A DNA stretch of 64,000 nt from Shewanella marinintestina (GCF_023283845.1 NZ_JAKILC010000008.1:124001-188000), one strand, 5' to 3'. Numbered from the stretch's first letter, positions 53,065-62,736 are shown. Notes: generated by a model from the letters alone, not told the origin. Made by a program: numbers and translations.

Positions 53065-55413
53065 ATGAAACACTTTAAATGGTTTAATAGCAAAACGACG
53101 ATTATCATCGCCGGTATTTTATTGAGTGGCTATCTGATCCTCATTCTAACGGTAACCAATTTGGGACAAAGCCGTTTAAAGGAGTCACAAAATAGTGCAC
53201 TTAATTTAAGAGTGAGTAATTACGTTGAAAACCTTAGTTTTTTCTTCGATGCTAGTGAAAAAAACATCGCTAACTTAAGTGAAAAGCGCGACGTTAATAC
53301 TTACTTCTCCAACTTAGCTGCTGGCATGTCGATGCAGTATGGTTTGAGTTCAAGCTTGTTCAGCCTTAGTAGAACCATAGAGCATTTTACTCAATCAAAT
53401 AAAATGGATAGCCAGTTTATTTACTCTAGGGTCACGATTGTAGGGCTTGGCGGTACTGTTATTGCGGACTCTGAATCTGAATCGGAATTTGATATTAGCA
53501 AATTGCCATTCAAGCTTATGGAGCAAGTTAGCCATAAGGTGCATTTGGTTGATACGGCAGACGGCTTACAGATCTTGTTACTGCAGACGATTTACCATCA
53601 GAATAAACCTGTGGCGATTTTGGTTGCGAGCCTAAATACTGAGTTGATTATCGGCATGTTATCGACTCAGGAGCATGTTGATAGTGGCAGTTGTTTAACC
53701 TTGGTCTCTCCAGCAGGAAATGTCTTGGTATGGAACTCTTTGACCGACTGTGGAACCAACATTCAGCAGCAAGGATCTAAATACTCGGCCAATAGTCCTG
53801 GGATTATCTATTTCAACAAGGACGTAAAGTCCACGCCGTTTATACTTGAAAGCTGGTTTGAGCCGGTGAGTGAAGAAGACATTTTTACGTCAGGTTGGTT
53901 TATTGCTGCCATTTCACTCTTAGCTTTACCTGTCTTTTTAGGTCTGATCTATTTAATGCGAGTGAATAACACTAATTTAGTGCTGCAGACTCAAGTTGAA
54001 TTGTCATCGGAGCAACAGCAAAAGTTAGCCAAACAAAACACGTTACTGCATGAAGAGATCTCTAAACGGAAAAACTCAGAGAGCAAGCTTGCTTACCAAG
54101 CGAGCCACGATGAGCTGACCAATCTTGCTAACCGAAACTATGGTATGACAAGTTTAGAGCGAGCTATTTGCACCGCTCATGCTCGAAAGACTCAAATATT
54201 ATTGCTATTTATCGATCTCGATAACTTTAAGCAGATTAACGACACTATTGGCCATCACGCTGGCGATGAGTTATTGAAGCAAACCAGTGCGCGTTTGCTT
54301 CAATCGGTACGCAGCACTGACACTGTCGCGCGTTTAGGTGGTGATGAGTTTTTAGTGATTGTGCCGGATATTAAACACCAAGATGCGGCAAAGTTGGTTG
54401 CGAGCAGTATTTTATCGATATTTGAAAAGCCGTTTCATATTGAGCAACAAGAGTTTTTTGTTTCGACTAGCATTGGTATGTCGACTTACCCGAAAGATGG
54501 CAATACTGCAGCGACACTGCTGAAAAGAGCTGATACGGCACTGTATCGAGTTAAAGATATGGGGCGTAATGGCTTTAGTTTTTATGATGCCAGCATGAAC
54601 TTAGATGTGCAACGAAATCTAATGCTTAACATGCGCTTACATCAAGCGATTCAGCAAGGCGATATTGAGATTTACTATCAACCCATTTTGGATTTAAGCA
54701 CTCGTAAGATTGTTGCTGCAGAGGCGTTAATGCGTTGGAATGACAGTGAACTCGGCTTTGTATCACCTGAAGACTTTATTCCGTTGGCTGAGAAAAATGG
54801 CTTGATCCACAAGCTTGGCGGGATGGTATTGTCTGAAGCATGTAGTAAAGCTGCCGGCTGGCAAGCTATTTGCCCGATCACGATTGCGATTAACTTCTCG
54901 AGTGTACAGTTCCGTTATTGTGAGCAGCTACAAGCAAAGATTGTAGATGTATTACAAGAAACGGGCTTACCCGCGAATAAGCTCGATATGGAAGTGACTG
55001 AAAGCTTGCTTATTGATCAAGGCCATAGTTTGATGAAGATGTTGTCGTACCTTAAACAGCTTGGGGTTGGGCTTTCAATTGATGATTTTGGTACTGGGTA
55101 TTCAGCATTAAGTTATTTGCAAAAATTTCCATTTACCAAGCTTAAAATCGATCGGGCTTTTATTAATAAAATGACCACTAGTTCGTCTGATGAATCATTG
55201 GTATCGGCAATTTTAGCAATGGCAAAATCGTTAAAACTAGCTGTAGTGGCTGAAGGTATTGAAGATGAGCAGCAAGCAAATTTCTTGCAGCAACATAACT
55301 GTGAATATGGCCAAGGATACCTATTCAGTAGACCTATTCCCGCAGCAGAGTTTACTCGGTTATTACTTGATGAACAGGGCAAACTATCCGCTAACGTTCA
55401 GCAGCAAGCGTGA
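53065..55413 (+). CDS. GGDEF-EAL c-di-GMP protein with periplasmic sensor
   Basis: The 782-residue inner-membrane protein has helices at about 12-32 and 285-305 with a Cache-like periplasmic domain between them, and a coiled coil (about 310-345). Then come a GGDEF domain (RLGGDEF, 425-429, preceded by an RSTD I-site at the usual five-residue distance) and an EAL domain (EALMRW at 553, DDFGTGYSALSYL later). Key residues of both domains look intact, so it may make and break c-di-GMP. Its ATG lies one base after the stop of the binding protein. Terminator downstream. Confidence 0.95.
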   Translation: MKHFKWFNSKTTIIIAGILLSGYLILILTVTNLGQSRLKESQNSALNLRVSNYVENLSFFFDASEKNIANLSEKRDVNTYFSNLAAGMSMQYGLSSSLFSLSRTIEHFTQSNKMDSQFIYSRVTIVGLGGTVIADSESESEFDISKLPFKLMEQVSHKVHLVDTADGLQILLLQTIYHQNKPVAILVASLNTELIIGMLSTQEHVDSGSCLTLVSPAGNVLVWNSLTDCGTNIQQQGSKYSANSPGIIYFNKDVKSTPFILESWFEPVSEEDIFTSGWFIAAISLLALPVFLGLIYLMRVNNTNLVLQTQVELSSEQQQKLAKQNTLLHEEISKRKNSESKLAYQASHDELTNLANRNYGMTSLERAICTAHARKTQILLLFIDLDNFKQINDTIGHHAGDELLKQTSARLLQSVRSTDTVARLGGDEFLVIVPDIKHQDAAKLVASSILSIFEKPFHIEQQEFFVSTSIGMSTYPKDGNTAATLLKRADTALYRVKDMGRNGFSFYDASMNLDVQRNLMLNMRLHQAIQQGDIEIYYQPILDLSTRKIVAAEALMRWNDSELGFVSPEDFIPLAEKNGLIHKLGGMVLSEACSKAAGWQAICPITIAINFSSVQFRYCEQLQAKIVDVLQETGLPANKLDMEVTESLLIDQGHSLMKMLSYLKQLGVGLSIDDFGTGYSALSYLQKFPFTKLKIDRAFINKMTTSSSDESLVSAILAMAKSLKLAVVAEGIEDEQQANFLQQHNCEYGQGYLFSRPIPAAEFTRLLLDEQGKLSANVQQQA

Positions 55414-55431
55414 CGTATTTTAAAGACTAAT

Positions 55432-55470
55432 AAAAAGGCCGCTCACTTGTTTTAAAGGAGCGGCTTTTTT
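55432..55470 (+). terminator. Terminator of the GGDEF-EAL operon
   Basis: GCCGCTC and GAGCGGC pair around a 13-base loop, with an A-run before and TTTTTT after. Confidence 0.9.
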
Positions 55471-55534
55471 GTGAGTTAGCGCTATATCTAGCGGTAACTC
55501 ACCTATTAAGTCAGGTAGTATTTAGCTTGTGTGC

Positions 55535-56920
55535 TTACTTCATCTCGCGATAAAGCTGTTTCATTGCCTTCACTAAGCCCTTTACGTCATCATGGTCATG
55601 GAATAAGTGAGTTGAGATACGTAGCGTGTAGGTCTTAAACATATCATTTGGGTCAATCTTGAAAGAGGTGGTTCTTACAATATAACCGTACTCTTCATGC
55701 AAACGGTCACGGAACTGGGTAAGTAGTTCAATATCATGTAGATCTTCAAATGGATTAAAGGTTGTTAGACCACTAGAAAGCTGACGAACATTAGGGGCAA
55801 AGATCATTGCATTAGGGAACTTTTTAGCCAGTTCACGCTTACATAGAGCGCTTAAGTCAAGAATACGTTCTTCAATAGCATCACGACCAATCTCATCCCA
55901 CAGGGTACAAGCATCTGCTAATGCACGTTTTGCAGGGTAGTTATCTTGGCCAACAGATTGCAGTCTAGACTGTATGGCTGTAGCTGAAGAAGAACTATTG
56001 ATAAACCAAAGCGGAGTTGCTCTGTCACTCCAAAATTCATATAAACGGCTGGCGTTGTCTCGAACATATAAGAAGCCAGTTGCTCCTGGACCACACTGCC
56101 ATTTATGACCCGCACCAGAGTAAAAGTCACAGTCGATATCGTGGAAGTCTAAATTGAACATACCTGGGGTATGGGCACCATCAATTAAGGTCACAATACC
56201 GTTTGGAATCGCGACTTTCTTACAAATTTTCTTAGCAGGTAATGTGGTGCCGGTTGTGTAAGTTACATGTGAGAAAGCGATTAAACGTACACGATTACCA
56301 TAGAGGTTTACCGCATCGTTGAACACTTTTACAAAATCATCAGCACAGACTTCATTATCAGGTGTATAAACAGGAAGAGTTAACTCTATGACTTCTGCAC
56401 CATAACGTTCGGCAACATGCTTTAACGGCACGGTGATCGCTGGGTGCTCGTGGTTGGTTGTTAAGATGACATCGCCGTATTCAAACTGTAGGCCATTAAT
56501 AATGGTACAAACACCATCAGTAGTGTTGCGTGACAAGACTAATTCGTGTTCGTCAGCACCAAAGCTTGGTGCTATTTGTCTAGCATAATCTAATGTTGGA
56601 ACGTTGCTGTTCCAAGGGTTGATAGAAATTTGCTCATTAGCTTTATTATATTCTTTAAGTACTCTTTTTGGCATGCTACCAGAGGTACCGATATTCATAT
56701 AGGTGGTGCGCTTGTTTAATACAAACTCTTTACGCACTTTATTCCAAAAGCCATGATCAGAATGATTACCGTGAAAAGCTTCAGTAAACTCGGCATTACC
56801 CGCCTGGGCACTGGCTGGTAATAGGCTGGCACCAGCAGCTGTAATAGCAAGACCTGTAGTAGTTTTTAGAAAGCGGCGACGATCGTTATTTTGTAAATTG
56901 TTATTGTGTTGATTGGTCAT
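55535..56920 (-). CDS. Tat-exported class V aminotransferase-like PLP enzyme
   Basis: The 461-residue protein starts with a long Tat signal (DRRRFLKTTTG, cut near AQA-GN). The enzyme part is a class V (isopenicillin-N-epimerase/cysteine-desulphurase-like) fold: LSRNTTDGVCTI, TTNHEHPAI, LIDGAHTPGMF and the PLP lysine in GAGHKWQCGPGATGF. The reaction is unknown. Exported relatives include proteins that act on amino acids or peptides in the periplasm. It appears to be transcribed alone and converges with the GGDEF-EAL gene. Confidence 0.88.
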   Translation of the reverse strand: MTNQHNNNLQNNDRRRFLKTTTGLAITAAGASLLPASAQAGNAEFTEAFHGNHSDHGFWNKVRKEFVLNKRTTYMNIGTSGSMPKRVLKEYNKANEQISINPWNSNVPTLDYARQIAPSFGADEHELVLSRNTTDGVCTIINGLQFEYGDVILTTNHEHPAITVPLKHVAERYGAEVIELTLPVYTPDNEVCADDFVKVFNDAVNLYGNRVRLIAFSHVTYTTGTTLPAKKICKKVAIPNGIVTLIDGAHTPGMFNLDFHDIDCDFYSGAGHKWQCGPGATGFLYVRDNASRLYEFWSDRATPLWFINSSSSATAIQSRLQSVGQDNYPAKRALADACTLWDEIGRDAIEERILDLSALCKRELAKKFPNAMIFAPNVRQLSSGLTTFNPFEDLHDIELLTQFRDRLHEEYGYIVRTTSFKIDPNDMFKTYTLRISTHLFHDHDDVKGLVKAMKQLYREMK

Positions 56921-57371
56921 GGTTCGTTCTCTAATTAAGACTAAAAATAGTCAAAGTTGTTGTTTTTGTTTCTTTGTTGATAAAAGCCTGTTCTATAACT
57001 TATTTTATAAGCTAAAGAAGCCATATAACGTGACTAATAGCTCATAAGTTTATTGTGTGTAGTGACATAAAAACTTTAAAATCAATGGTTAAGTCATTTA
57101 TTTGACGATATTTGTTATCAGTTGGTTTTTTGTTGATTAACAGCTGTCATATTCAGTTATATTGCGAATTTTAGGCGCTTGTTCGCCTGCTGACTGAATA
57201 TTGGCGTTTATTAGCTCAACTCAACTAGACTGAATATGAACAGAGAGTCGTGAGGCCGGGTAAAGTTGAATGACCTGCTCAGATTGATTTAGCCTCGGAC
57301 ACTGATTTTTACAGTCAACAGCGGCTAAAGGTGGTACCTTCGCGATAAATTTTGATAAGGGTTATTCGGCC
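56921..57371. other. Intergenic region between the class V enzyme and ppiB
   Basis: 450 bases, AT-rich on the left. It carries the divergent promoters. No RNA gene or repeat was recognised; AAGGG precedes the ppiB ATG. Confidence 0.4.
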
Positions 57372-57866
57372 ATGATTATATTTACCACTAATCTAGGTGA
57401 CATTGAGATCACACTGGATTTTGATAAGGCGCCAGTTAGTGCCAAGAATTTTCTGAAGTACTGCCAAGATGGTTTTTTTGAAGGCACTATTTTTCACCGC
57501 GTGATTAAAGGTTTTATGATCCAAGGCGGTGGTTTTACAGCTGAGATGGAAGAGAAGCCGACACGAGCAGCGATTGTTAACGAAGCCAATCGTGGCCTTA
57601 AGAATGTGCGTGGCAGTATTGCTATGGCACGCACTGATGCGCCGCATTCTGCGACGGGTCAGTTCTTTATCAACTTGGCTGATAATAGTTTTTTAGATCA
57701 TACAGCAACAACTAATGCTGGTTGGGGTTATGCTGTATTTGGCCAAGTGACTAGCGGTATGGATGTGGTGACTAAAATTGGCCGTGCTAAAACAGCATCT
57801 CAAGGCGATCATGATGATGTGCCAAGAGAGGCTATCGTGATTGAGAAAGTGACGATTAATTTATAA
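57372..57866 (+). CDS. ppiB: Peptidyl-prolyl cis-trans isomerase B (cyclophilin)
   Basis: The 164-residue cytoplasmic cyclophilin has the same length as E. coli PpiB. Typical motifs are [13 protein letters not shown] with the catalytic Arg and Phe, [20 protein letters not shown] and the closing [16 protein letters not shown]. It speeds proline isomerisation in folding proteins. There is no signal peptide. It is transcribed alone. Confidence 0.97.
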   Translation: MIIFTTNLGDIEITLDFDKAPVSAKNFLKYCQDGFFEGTIFHRVIKGFMIQGGGFTAEMEEKPTRAAIVNEANRGLKNVRGSIAMARTDAPHSATGQFFINLADNSFLDHTATTNAGWGYAVFGQVTSGMDVVTKIGRAKTASQGDHDDVPREAIVIEKVTINL

Positions 57867-57879
57867 TGCAGTAGCCAAA

Positions 57880-57908
57880 ATAGATAAGTGATCAAATCAC
57901 TTATCTAT
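57880..57908. terminator. Hairpin between convergent genes
   Basis: ATAGATAAGTGA and TCACTTATCTAT form a 12-bp stem around TCAAA. There is no clear T-run, but it lies exactly between ppiB and the convergent DUF1275 gene. Confidence 0.55.
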
Positions 57909-57920
57909 ATACCAAATCAC

Positions 57921-58598
57921 TCATTTTAGGCTTTCTTTTTGGCGTGTGTGGATTTTGTAGAAGCGATAGCTCATGGCGAGCGCGATACAAATAGCCGCAG
58001 GTGCTAATAGCGCGAAAAATGCCAATTTGGCAAAAAGAACAGCGCCTAAGGCACCGCCAGAGATAAAACCTGCAATGATAAGCAAAAATAGTATGGCTTT
58101 ACGCTTATCAAATTTTTCACCTTTAAAAGTGCCACCGAGCATGATGCCTAAATCTGTAAATATGCCGGTAACGTGTGTGGTGCGAACAATTGCACCACTA
58201 TAGGTGGTTGCTAAGGCATTTTGCAGTCCGCAAGCCGCAGAGGCCATGTAATGCCCGTAATAAGTCCCATCTTGCAGAAGATATATTGCCACTAGCAGAA
58301 AGCCTGCTTCAATTAACAATAAGGTGTCGTAATGGCGGCCAAGCTTAACGCTACTCCCCGACAAGAATGCCCCTGAAAGTGTCGCGCCAAACATAAAGCT
58401 AATTAAAATACCCAGCAGATGAAACAGTGCAGTTGGCGACGAGCTTAATAATTGAGTCCCCACAAGGGTGGCTGTTCCTGATAGATGAGAAACAGATTGA
58501 TGCTCAAATCCGAGTAGTCCAATCGCATTAACACTACCGGCAGTGAAAGCCAGAATGAAAGCCCCGTATTCTACCCATTTTGGAAGTTTAGAGATCAC
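57921..58598 (-). CDS. DUF1275 (YoaK-like) membrane protein
   Basis: The 225-residue protein has six predicted helices. Family motifs are AFTAGSVNAIGLLGF near the start and SAACGLQNALATTYSGAIVRTTHVTGIFTDLG in the middle. It starts at GTG 58598, with AAGG eight bases upstream. DUF1275 proteins are inner-membrane proteins of unknown function. Confidence 0.88.
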   Translation of the reverse strand: MISKLPKWVEYGAFILAFTAGSVNAIGLLGFEHQSVSHLSGTATLVGTQLLSSSPTALFHLLGILISFMFGATLSGAFLSGSSVKLGRHYDTLLLIEAGFLLVAIYLLQDGTYYGHYMASAACGLQNALATTYSGAIVRTTHVTGIFTDLGIMLGGTFKGEKFDKRKAILFLLIIAGFISGGALGAVLFAKLAFFALLAPAAICIALAMSYRFYKIHTRQKESLK

Positions 58599-58849
58599 TG
58601 TAAAGCCTTAGTTGTGCCCAATAGATAGTACGTCTTAGAAGACGTAAAGTTGGTCATCTATTGAGCCATTGAGTTATGGGTAATTTGGAAGCTTAAACCG
58701 CTTGCTGAATGCATTTGGCTTAAGCGGTATATTTTGCCTTTGTTCAACATACTAAAATGCCATGTTGATCGCAAAAGTACTGCGATGTTGTTTATCTGCA
58801 TAGCCACTGGCAAGGTTAGCCGCAACGAGTCATATCCAGTAGAATAGGT

Positions 58850-59971
58850 TTATCGCTTTTTGAGACCAAGCACAGTGCAAACTAGTGCACTAATCAATAA
58901 GAGTAAGGCGAGGTTATGACTGATTGCAGCTAAGGCTAAGCCAGCTCCCAGTAACAGATAGTAAGTTAATCCAAATAGCGCGCCTGCAGTACCTGCCGCT
59001 TCTTTATAGTTAAGTAGCGCTTGACTTAAAATATTGGGAATAGCGATACCAAACCCGAATACTATTAAGCTCATTGGCAGCAAGAATAGTAAGCTAGATT
59101 GAGTTAGATATACGCCTATAGCCCCCACAAGTGCTGTAATACCAGCTAAAGAAATCAAGGTTTCAATTTGCCAGTTCCTGCTGAGTAAATACTTATTACA
59201 GACACTTCCCATTAATACGCCAGTTGCGAGTATGATCCCGCTCGCGCCAAACTGTTTCTGGCTCAATCCTAGCTGGCTGAATACAAAAGGTGCGAGTGAG
59301 TAATAGCCAAATAGCATTAAGTTAAAGCTCGCAACCAAAACAGCGTCGCGCCAAAGCATAATATCTCGGCACATTCTTAGTGCTAAAGGTTTTATCGCTG
59401 TCGCTTTTTGGCTTGTGGTCTGGGTTTCTGGTAGTCGCCAAATGCATAAGGTTATTAAGGTAGCCGCAAGCGCCCCGAGTGCCAAAAATACACCCTTATG
59501 GCCAGACTCACTGGCGAGAATACTGCCTAAGAGTAGTCCCAAGGCCGGGCTAACGCCTATTCCCATGCCCATAATTGAGAAGACTTTACTGAGCTCTCGC
59601 CCCTGAAAGCTGTCGCGCAGCATAGTTTGAGTGACAATTGAGCCTACGGCTGCGCCAAATGCGCTTAAACTGCGTGCCAGTAGCAGGTATTCAAATGCAG
59701 TGCTCTGTATCGCAATAATTGAGCCTAGAGCGTAACTCAACAGGCCAAGTAACATTGCAGGTCTGCGGCCCATAACATCGGCTAGGCGGCCCCAAACGAT
59801 GACACCTAGCGCAAATGCAATAAAGTAAATTGATAGCGTTTGTGAGGCCGCATGTGGGCTAACATCAAAAGCTTTAGCTATGTTAGGTAGTACAGGGCTG
59901 TATACGGTCTCCACGATTTGTGGAAACATCATTAGGCTGGTGATTAGCCAGATCTCAGGTCTGTTTTTCAT
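58850..59971 (-). CDS. MFS multidrug exporter (Bcr/CflA-type)
   Basis: The 373-residue protein has about twelve helices. The MFS loop motif is seen in WGRLADVMGRRPAM, and SLSAFGAAVGSIVTQTMLRD resembles the conserved RxxQGxGAA region of drug:H+ antiporters. It begins 130 bases from the divergent AraC regulator and is probably its target, as in E. coli nimT-nimR. Exported substance unknown. Confidence 0.9.
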   Translation of the reverse strand: MKNRPEIWLITSLMMFPQIVETVYSPVLPNIAKAFDVSPHAASQTLSIYFIAFALGVIVWGRLADVMGRRPAMLLGLLSYALGSIIAIQSTAFEYLLLARSLSAFGAAVGSIVTQTMLRDSFQGRELSKVFSIMGMGIGVSPALGLLLGSILASESGHKGVFLALGALAATLITLCIWRLPETQTTSQKATAIKPLALRMCRDIMLWRDAVLVASFNLMLFGYYSLAPFVFSQLGLSQKQFGASGIILATGVLMGSVCNKYLLSRNWQIETLISLAGITALVGAIGVYLTQSSLLFLLPMSLIVFGFGIAIPNILSQALLNYKEAAGTAGALFGLTYYLLLGAGLALAAISHNLALLLLISALVCTVLGLKKR

Positions 59972-60101
59972 GGTTATTCCATTATATTTATTGCTGGAAA
60001 CAGTGATGCGGTTGATGGTGCGGGAGAGAGTGTAGTGATTTAGCTTGCTGTCTATTACAATAATAAAGACTAAAAACAGCTGAAATCGGACAAACTAGTT
60101 A

Positions 60102-60893
60102 ATGGCAATAATTGAGCATGACGCAAGATTTGATGCTGATAGCATAGAGGTAAATGTGCTTGGTATTGCTGCAGATGTCGGGCAGCATGATTCGGGAATG
60201 CATACCCATCAAAAAGCACAGCTGTTGTATGCACCGCGTGGATGCATGTCGATCACCTTAAGTGACACTCAGTTTGGTAAACGCGAGTGCGTGTTGCCTC
60301 CGACAAAGGCTGCATGGATCCCTGCTGGAGTCGAGCACTGCGCTAAAATGCGCAATGTAGTGGCTTACCGTTCAATTTACTTTGATATTCAATTTTTCAA
60401 TGATTTACCTAGTTCAGTTAAGATTCTCGGAGTTAATTCGTTACTTGGTGCCTTGATAGAGCGAATGGCAATGTGGGCTTGGGATATGCCGAGTGAGCAA
60501 CAAACTGCATTGGTGGCACTATTCATTGAAGAGCTTAAGCTCGCTGAAGAGTTAAAGTTATCATTGCCAATTCCTAGCGATAAGCGTTTACAAGCTTGGC
60601 TGCAAGGTCTGCGAAGCGGCAAATATCAAGCGGAGCAACTTAACAAAATAGTTGGTGAAATCGGCGCTAGCGACAAGACAATTTCGCGGATTTTTAGTCA
60701 ACAAACCGGTATGAGCTATCAAGCTTGGCGGCAACAGTGGCGCATACATGCAGCAATAGAGCGGCTAGCTGAAGGGGCAAGTGTATCTGCAGTGGCATTT
60801 TCATTAGGTTTTGCCAGTGACAGCGCTTTTATTAGTTTTTTTAAGCAGCATATCGGTAATACACCTAGCCAGTATTTCAAAGTACGTTTGTAA
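60102..60893 (+). CDS. AraC-family regulator, cupin type (NimR-like)
   Basis: The 263-residue protein has an N-terminal cupin (about 10-100, HTHQKAQLLYAPRG and PPTKAAWIPAGVEH). Its AraC helix-turn-helix pair is seen in LNKIVGEIGASDKTISRIFSQ and VAFSLGFASDSAFISFFKQH. It is divergent from an MFS exporter, the arrangement of E. coli nimR-nimT, and probably controls that gene. Confidence 0.9.
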   Translation: MAIIEHDARFDADSIEVNVLGIAADVGQHDSGMHTHQKAQLLYAPRGCMSITLSDTQFGKRECVLPPTKAAWIPAGVEHCAKMRNVVAYRSIYFDIQFFNDLPSSVKILGVNSLLGALIERMAMWAWDMPSEQQTALVALFIEELKLAEELKLSLPIPSDKRLQAWLQGLRSGKYQAEQLNKIVGEIGASDKTISRIFSQQTGMSYQAWRQQWRIHAAIERLAEGASVSAVAFSLGFASDSAFISFFKQHIGNTPSQYFKVRL

Positions 60894-60997
60894 GATTTGT
60901 ATCCAGCAGAATTCAATTAATGCTTCTTTATGCTTTATAAGCGTCTTTTCTGCTATATAGAGATTTATCTGACCTTAGGATAATCGTCTTGCTATTA

Positions 60998-61263
60998 ATA
61001 CCAATCAGTATAAACATTTAGTCACTCAGCGAGAGTTTAGCGGTTTTGAGGCAAGGCAACGAGTGAAGAGCATAGTTGCTCTACGTTCAAGCTCGTTAAC
61101 ACAGCATCAGAATCGCTAAAACTCGCCATTCTGGAGCGTTTTTAGCTGCCTACTTCTACGTTGAATAGCTTGATAAGGGAATAACCATTATTGCAGCTAT
61201 TCGTCTTGAATTAGTTTGCCAAAAACCGCTCTGAGTAGATCAAATTCTTATACTGATTGGTAT
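60998..61263. mobile_element. 266-bp MITE without coding capacity
   Basis: The ends are a perfect 16-bp inverted repeat: ATACCAATCAGTATAA at 60998-61013 and TTATACTGATTGGTAT at 61248-61263. Inside, GCGAGAGTTTAGCG (61029 on) and CGCTAAAACTCGCC (about 61115) form a second inverted pair. There is no open reading frame, so it must have been moved by a transposase elsewhere in the genome. It sits between the AraC and DUF134 genes. Confidence 0.88.
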
Positions 61264-61478
61264 ACCCCCTATGAGCAAACCATATTTATACAGATTGCTA
61301 TTACTGTAGTTGGCGATTATTTAGGCTTTGCGAATATTTTTCAGTGTGATTTTTCTCCCAGTTTACCCGTTGAGCATACTTAATAATGGTAGTTATTGGC
61401 GTAAGCCAATAACTTGCTAGCAGCCTAATCGTTGCAAATGCTTGTTGATACACCATTAAGTAACTAAGGGCTATTAAC

Positions 61479-61769
61479 ATGTCTAGACCTAAAAAGTGTC
61501 GCCATTTATCCAGCTGTGTGCCGTGCAGCTTATTCAAACCTAATGGCATTCCATCTCATCTGTTAGAAAAGATCCAGTTAGATGCGGATGAATTTGAAGC
61601 GTTAAATTTAGGTGATGTAAAAAAAATGAGTCAGTTAGATGCAGCGGCATCGATGGGGATTTCAAGACAAACTTTTGGTTACTTATTAGCGAGCGCCCGT
61701 AAAAAAGTGGCCACTGCGGTGACGCAAGGCCAGGCACTTTTACTACCTCAAAATATGAATAAGGAATGA
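61479..61769 (+). CDS. DUF134 (UPF0251) DNA-binding-like protein
   Basis: The 96-residue protein starts with the Cys-containing motif MSRPKKCRHLSSCVPC, and a sigma-region-4-like helix-turn-helix (MSQLDAAASMGISRQTFGYLLAS) follows. DUF134 proteins are usually found with NifX/NifB-type iron-molybdenum cofactor proteins, as here. A regulatory role is inferred. Its TGA overlaps the start region of the next gene. Confidence 0.9.
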   Translation: MSRPKKCRHLSSCVPCSLFKPNGIPSHLLEKIQLDADEFEALNLGDVKKMSQLDAAASMGISRQTFGYLLASARKKVATAVTQGQALLLPQNMNKE

Positions 61770-61771
61770 TG

Positions 61772-62284
61772 ATGATTATTGCTATCCCTATGAGCCGTGA
61801 CCGTTTGGCGACTCACTTTACCAAGGCGCCTGAAATTGCTTTTTATGATGAGCATCAGCAATTAATCAGCCGAGTAGCCAATCCTGCACAGGATGGTGGC
61901 TGTAGCGCAAAAAAAGCCATGCTAAACCTGATCACTGAGCATAATGCTAACATCGTAATCGTGCAGTTTATTGGTGAGCGTATGCTAGGTAAATTACTTG
62001 ATGCCGGAGTGAGTGTTAGTCAGGCTGATAACTCTTTAACTATTGCTGAGTTAATGACAAATGCGAAAGATTTAAGTTGTCGTTTAGTTGACGCTAGCCA
62101 AGGCCGTAGATCAATTAATCATGAGAAAAAGGGGGGATGTTGCGGTGGCTCTAGTGGCGGCTGTGGCTGCAGCGGTAAAAAGCAAACATCGAGTGTATTA
62201 GAGCCGAGGTTACTGCATGTACCTCAGCAAGCATTATCGAATGATGCACCAATACAATATGCAGGGTTTAGAAGCCTTAAGTAA
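61772..62284 (+). CDS. NifX/NifB-type dinitrogenase cofactor-like protein
   Basis: ATG 61772, the third of three consecutive ATGs, is preferred: AAGGA lies six bases before it. The 170-residue protein has the NifX-like fold (MIIAIPMSRDRLATHFTKAPEIAFYD). A Gly-Cys-rich stretch CCGGSSGGCGCSG near residue 130 may bind iron or iron-sulphur. There are no nitrogenase genes in the window, so it belongs to the wide MTH1175-like group rather than to nitrogen fixation. It is coupled to the DUF134 gene. Confidence 0.85.
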   Translation: MIIAIPMSRDRLATHFTKAPEIAFYDEHQQLISRVANPAQDGGCSAKKAMLNLITEHNANIVIVQFIGERMLGKLLDAGVSVSQADNSLTIAELMTNAKDLSCRLVDASQGRRSINHEKKGGCCGGSSGGCGCSGKKQTSSVLEPRLLHVPQQALSNDAPIQYAGFRSLK

Positions 62285-62388
62285 GCGGACTAGCTTAAGC
62301 TTTATAATTGAGGGTGAGGCTTTACATTTTTTGCTAAATATTTCATGTTAGTACATGAGTGTATAAAAAAACGTCAACGGAGGACGTC

Positions 62389-62712
62389 GTGGCAGTATTA
62401 GCAATGGGAGCTGGATTGATACTTTTAGGTTTAGCCTTTATGGGGCTGCCAAAGCTTAATAATACGCTAAAACAACATGATAGAGCACAATGGGAAGTGC
62501 TAGCTAGGCAAAGAGGACGTTTAACACTACCTTTTGAACGAATGAGTTTATTTGCTTGGACCTTGAACAGAGGCTTCGAGAACTCTGAGAACATTGATAT
62601 CCAATACGCAGGCCTGATTGCTTACAAGCATGCAACGCGGGTTAAGTACCTTATCCTGTTAGGCGTATCTTTGGTTATTATTGGTTCGGTTATGTTCTTA
62701 GTTAAGGGTTGA
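62389..62712 (+). CDS. Small inner-membrane protein, unknown function
   Basis: GTG 62389 is chosen because GGAGG ends five bases before it; a GTG at 62359 would add ten residues without a ribosome site. The 107-residue protein has helices near both ends (VLAMGAGLILLGLAFMGLP and LILLGVSLVIIGSVMFLV) and a basic central part. No family is recognised. It follows the NifX-like gene by 104 bases. Confidence 0.65.
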   Translation: MAVLAMGAGLILLGLAFMGLPKLNNTLKQHDRAQWEVLARQRGRLTLPFERMSLFAWTLNRGFENSENIDIQYAGLIAYKHATRVKYLILLGVSLVIIGSVMFLVKG

Positions 62713-62736
62713 ACCTTTACCTCGACATATGAAAAC

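Noticed and set aside
57301..57371. GGTGGTACC before ppiB as a possible T-box leader
   Set aside because: No specifier stem or antiterminator is seen, T-boxes are rare in gammaproteobacteria and ppiB is not an amino-acid gene.
61029..61130. Repeats inside the 61.0-61.3 kb element taken as a CRISPR-like array
   Set aside because: Only inverted pairs, no regularly spaced direct repeats and no cas genes; it is a MITE.
61772..62284. NifX-like gene as evidence of nitrogen fixation
   Set aside because: No nif structural or assembly genes are in the window; the MTH1175-like group is common in non-fixers.
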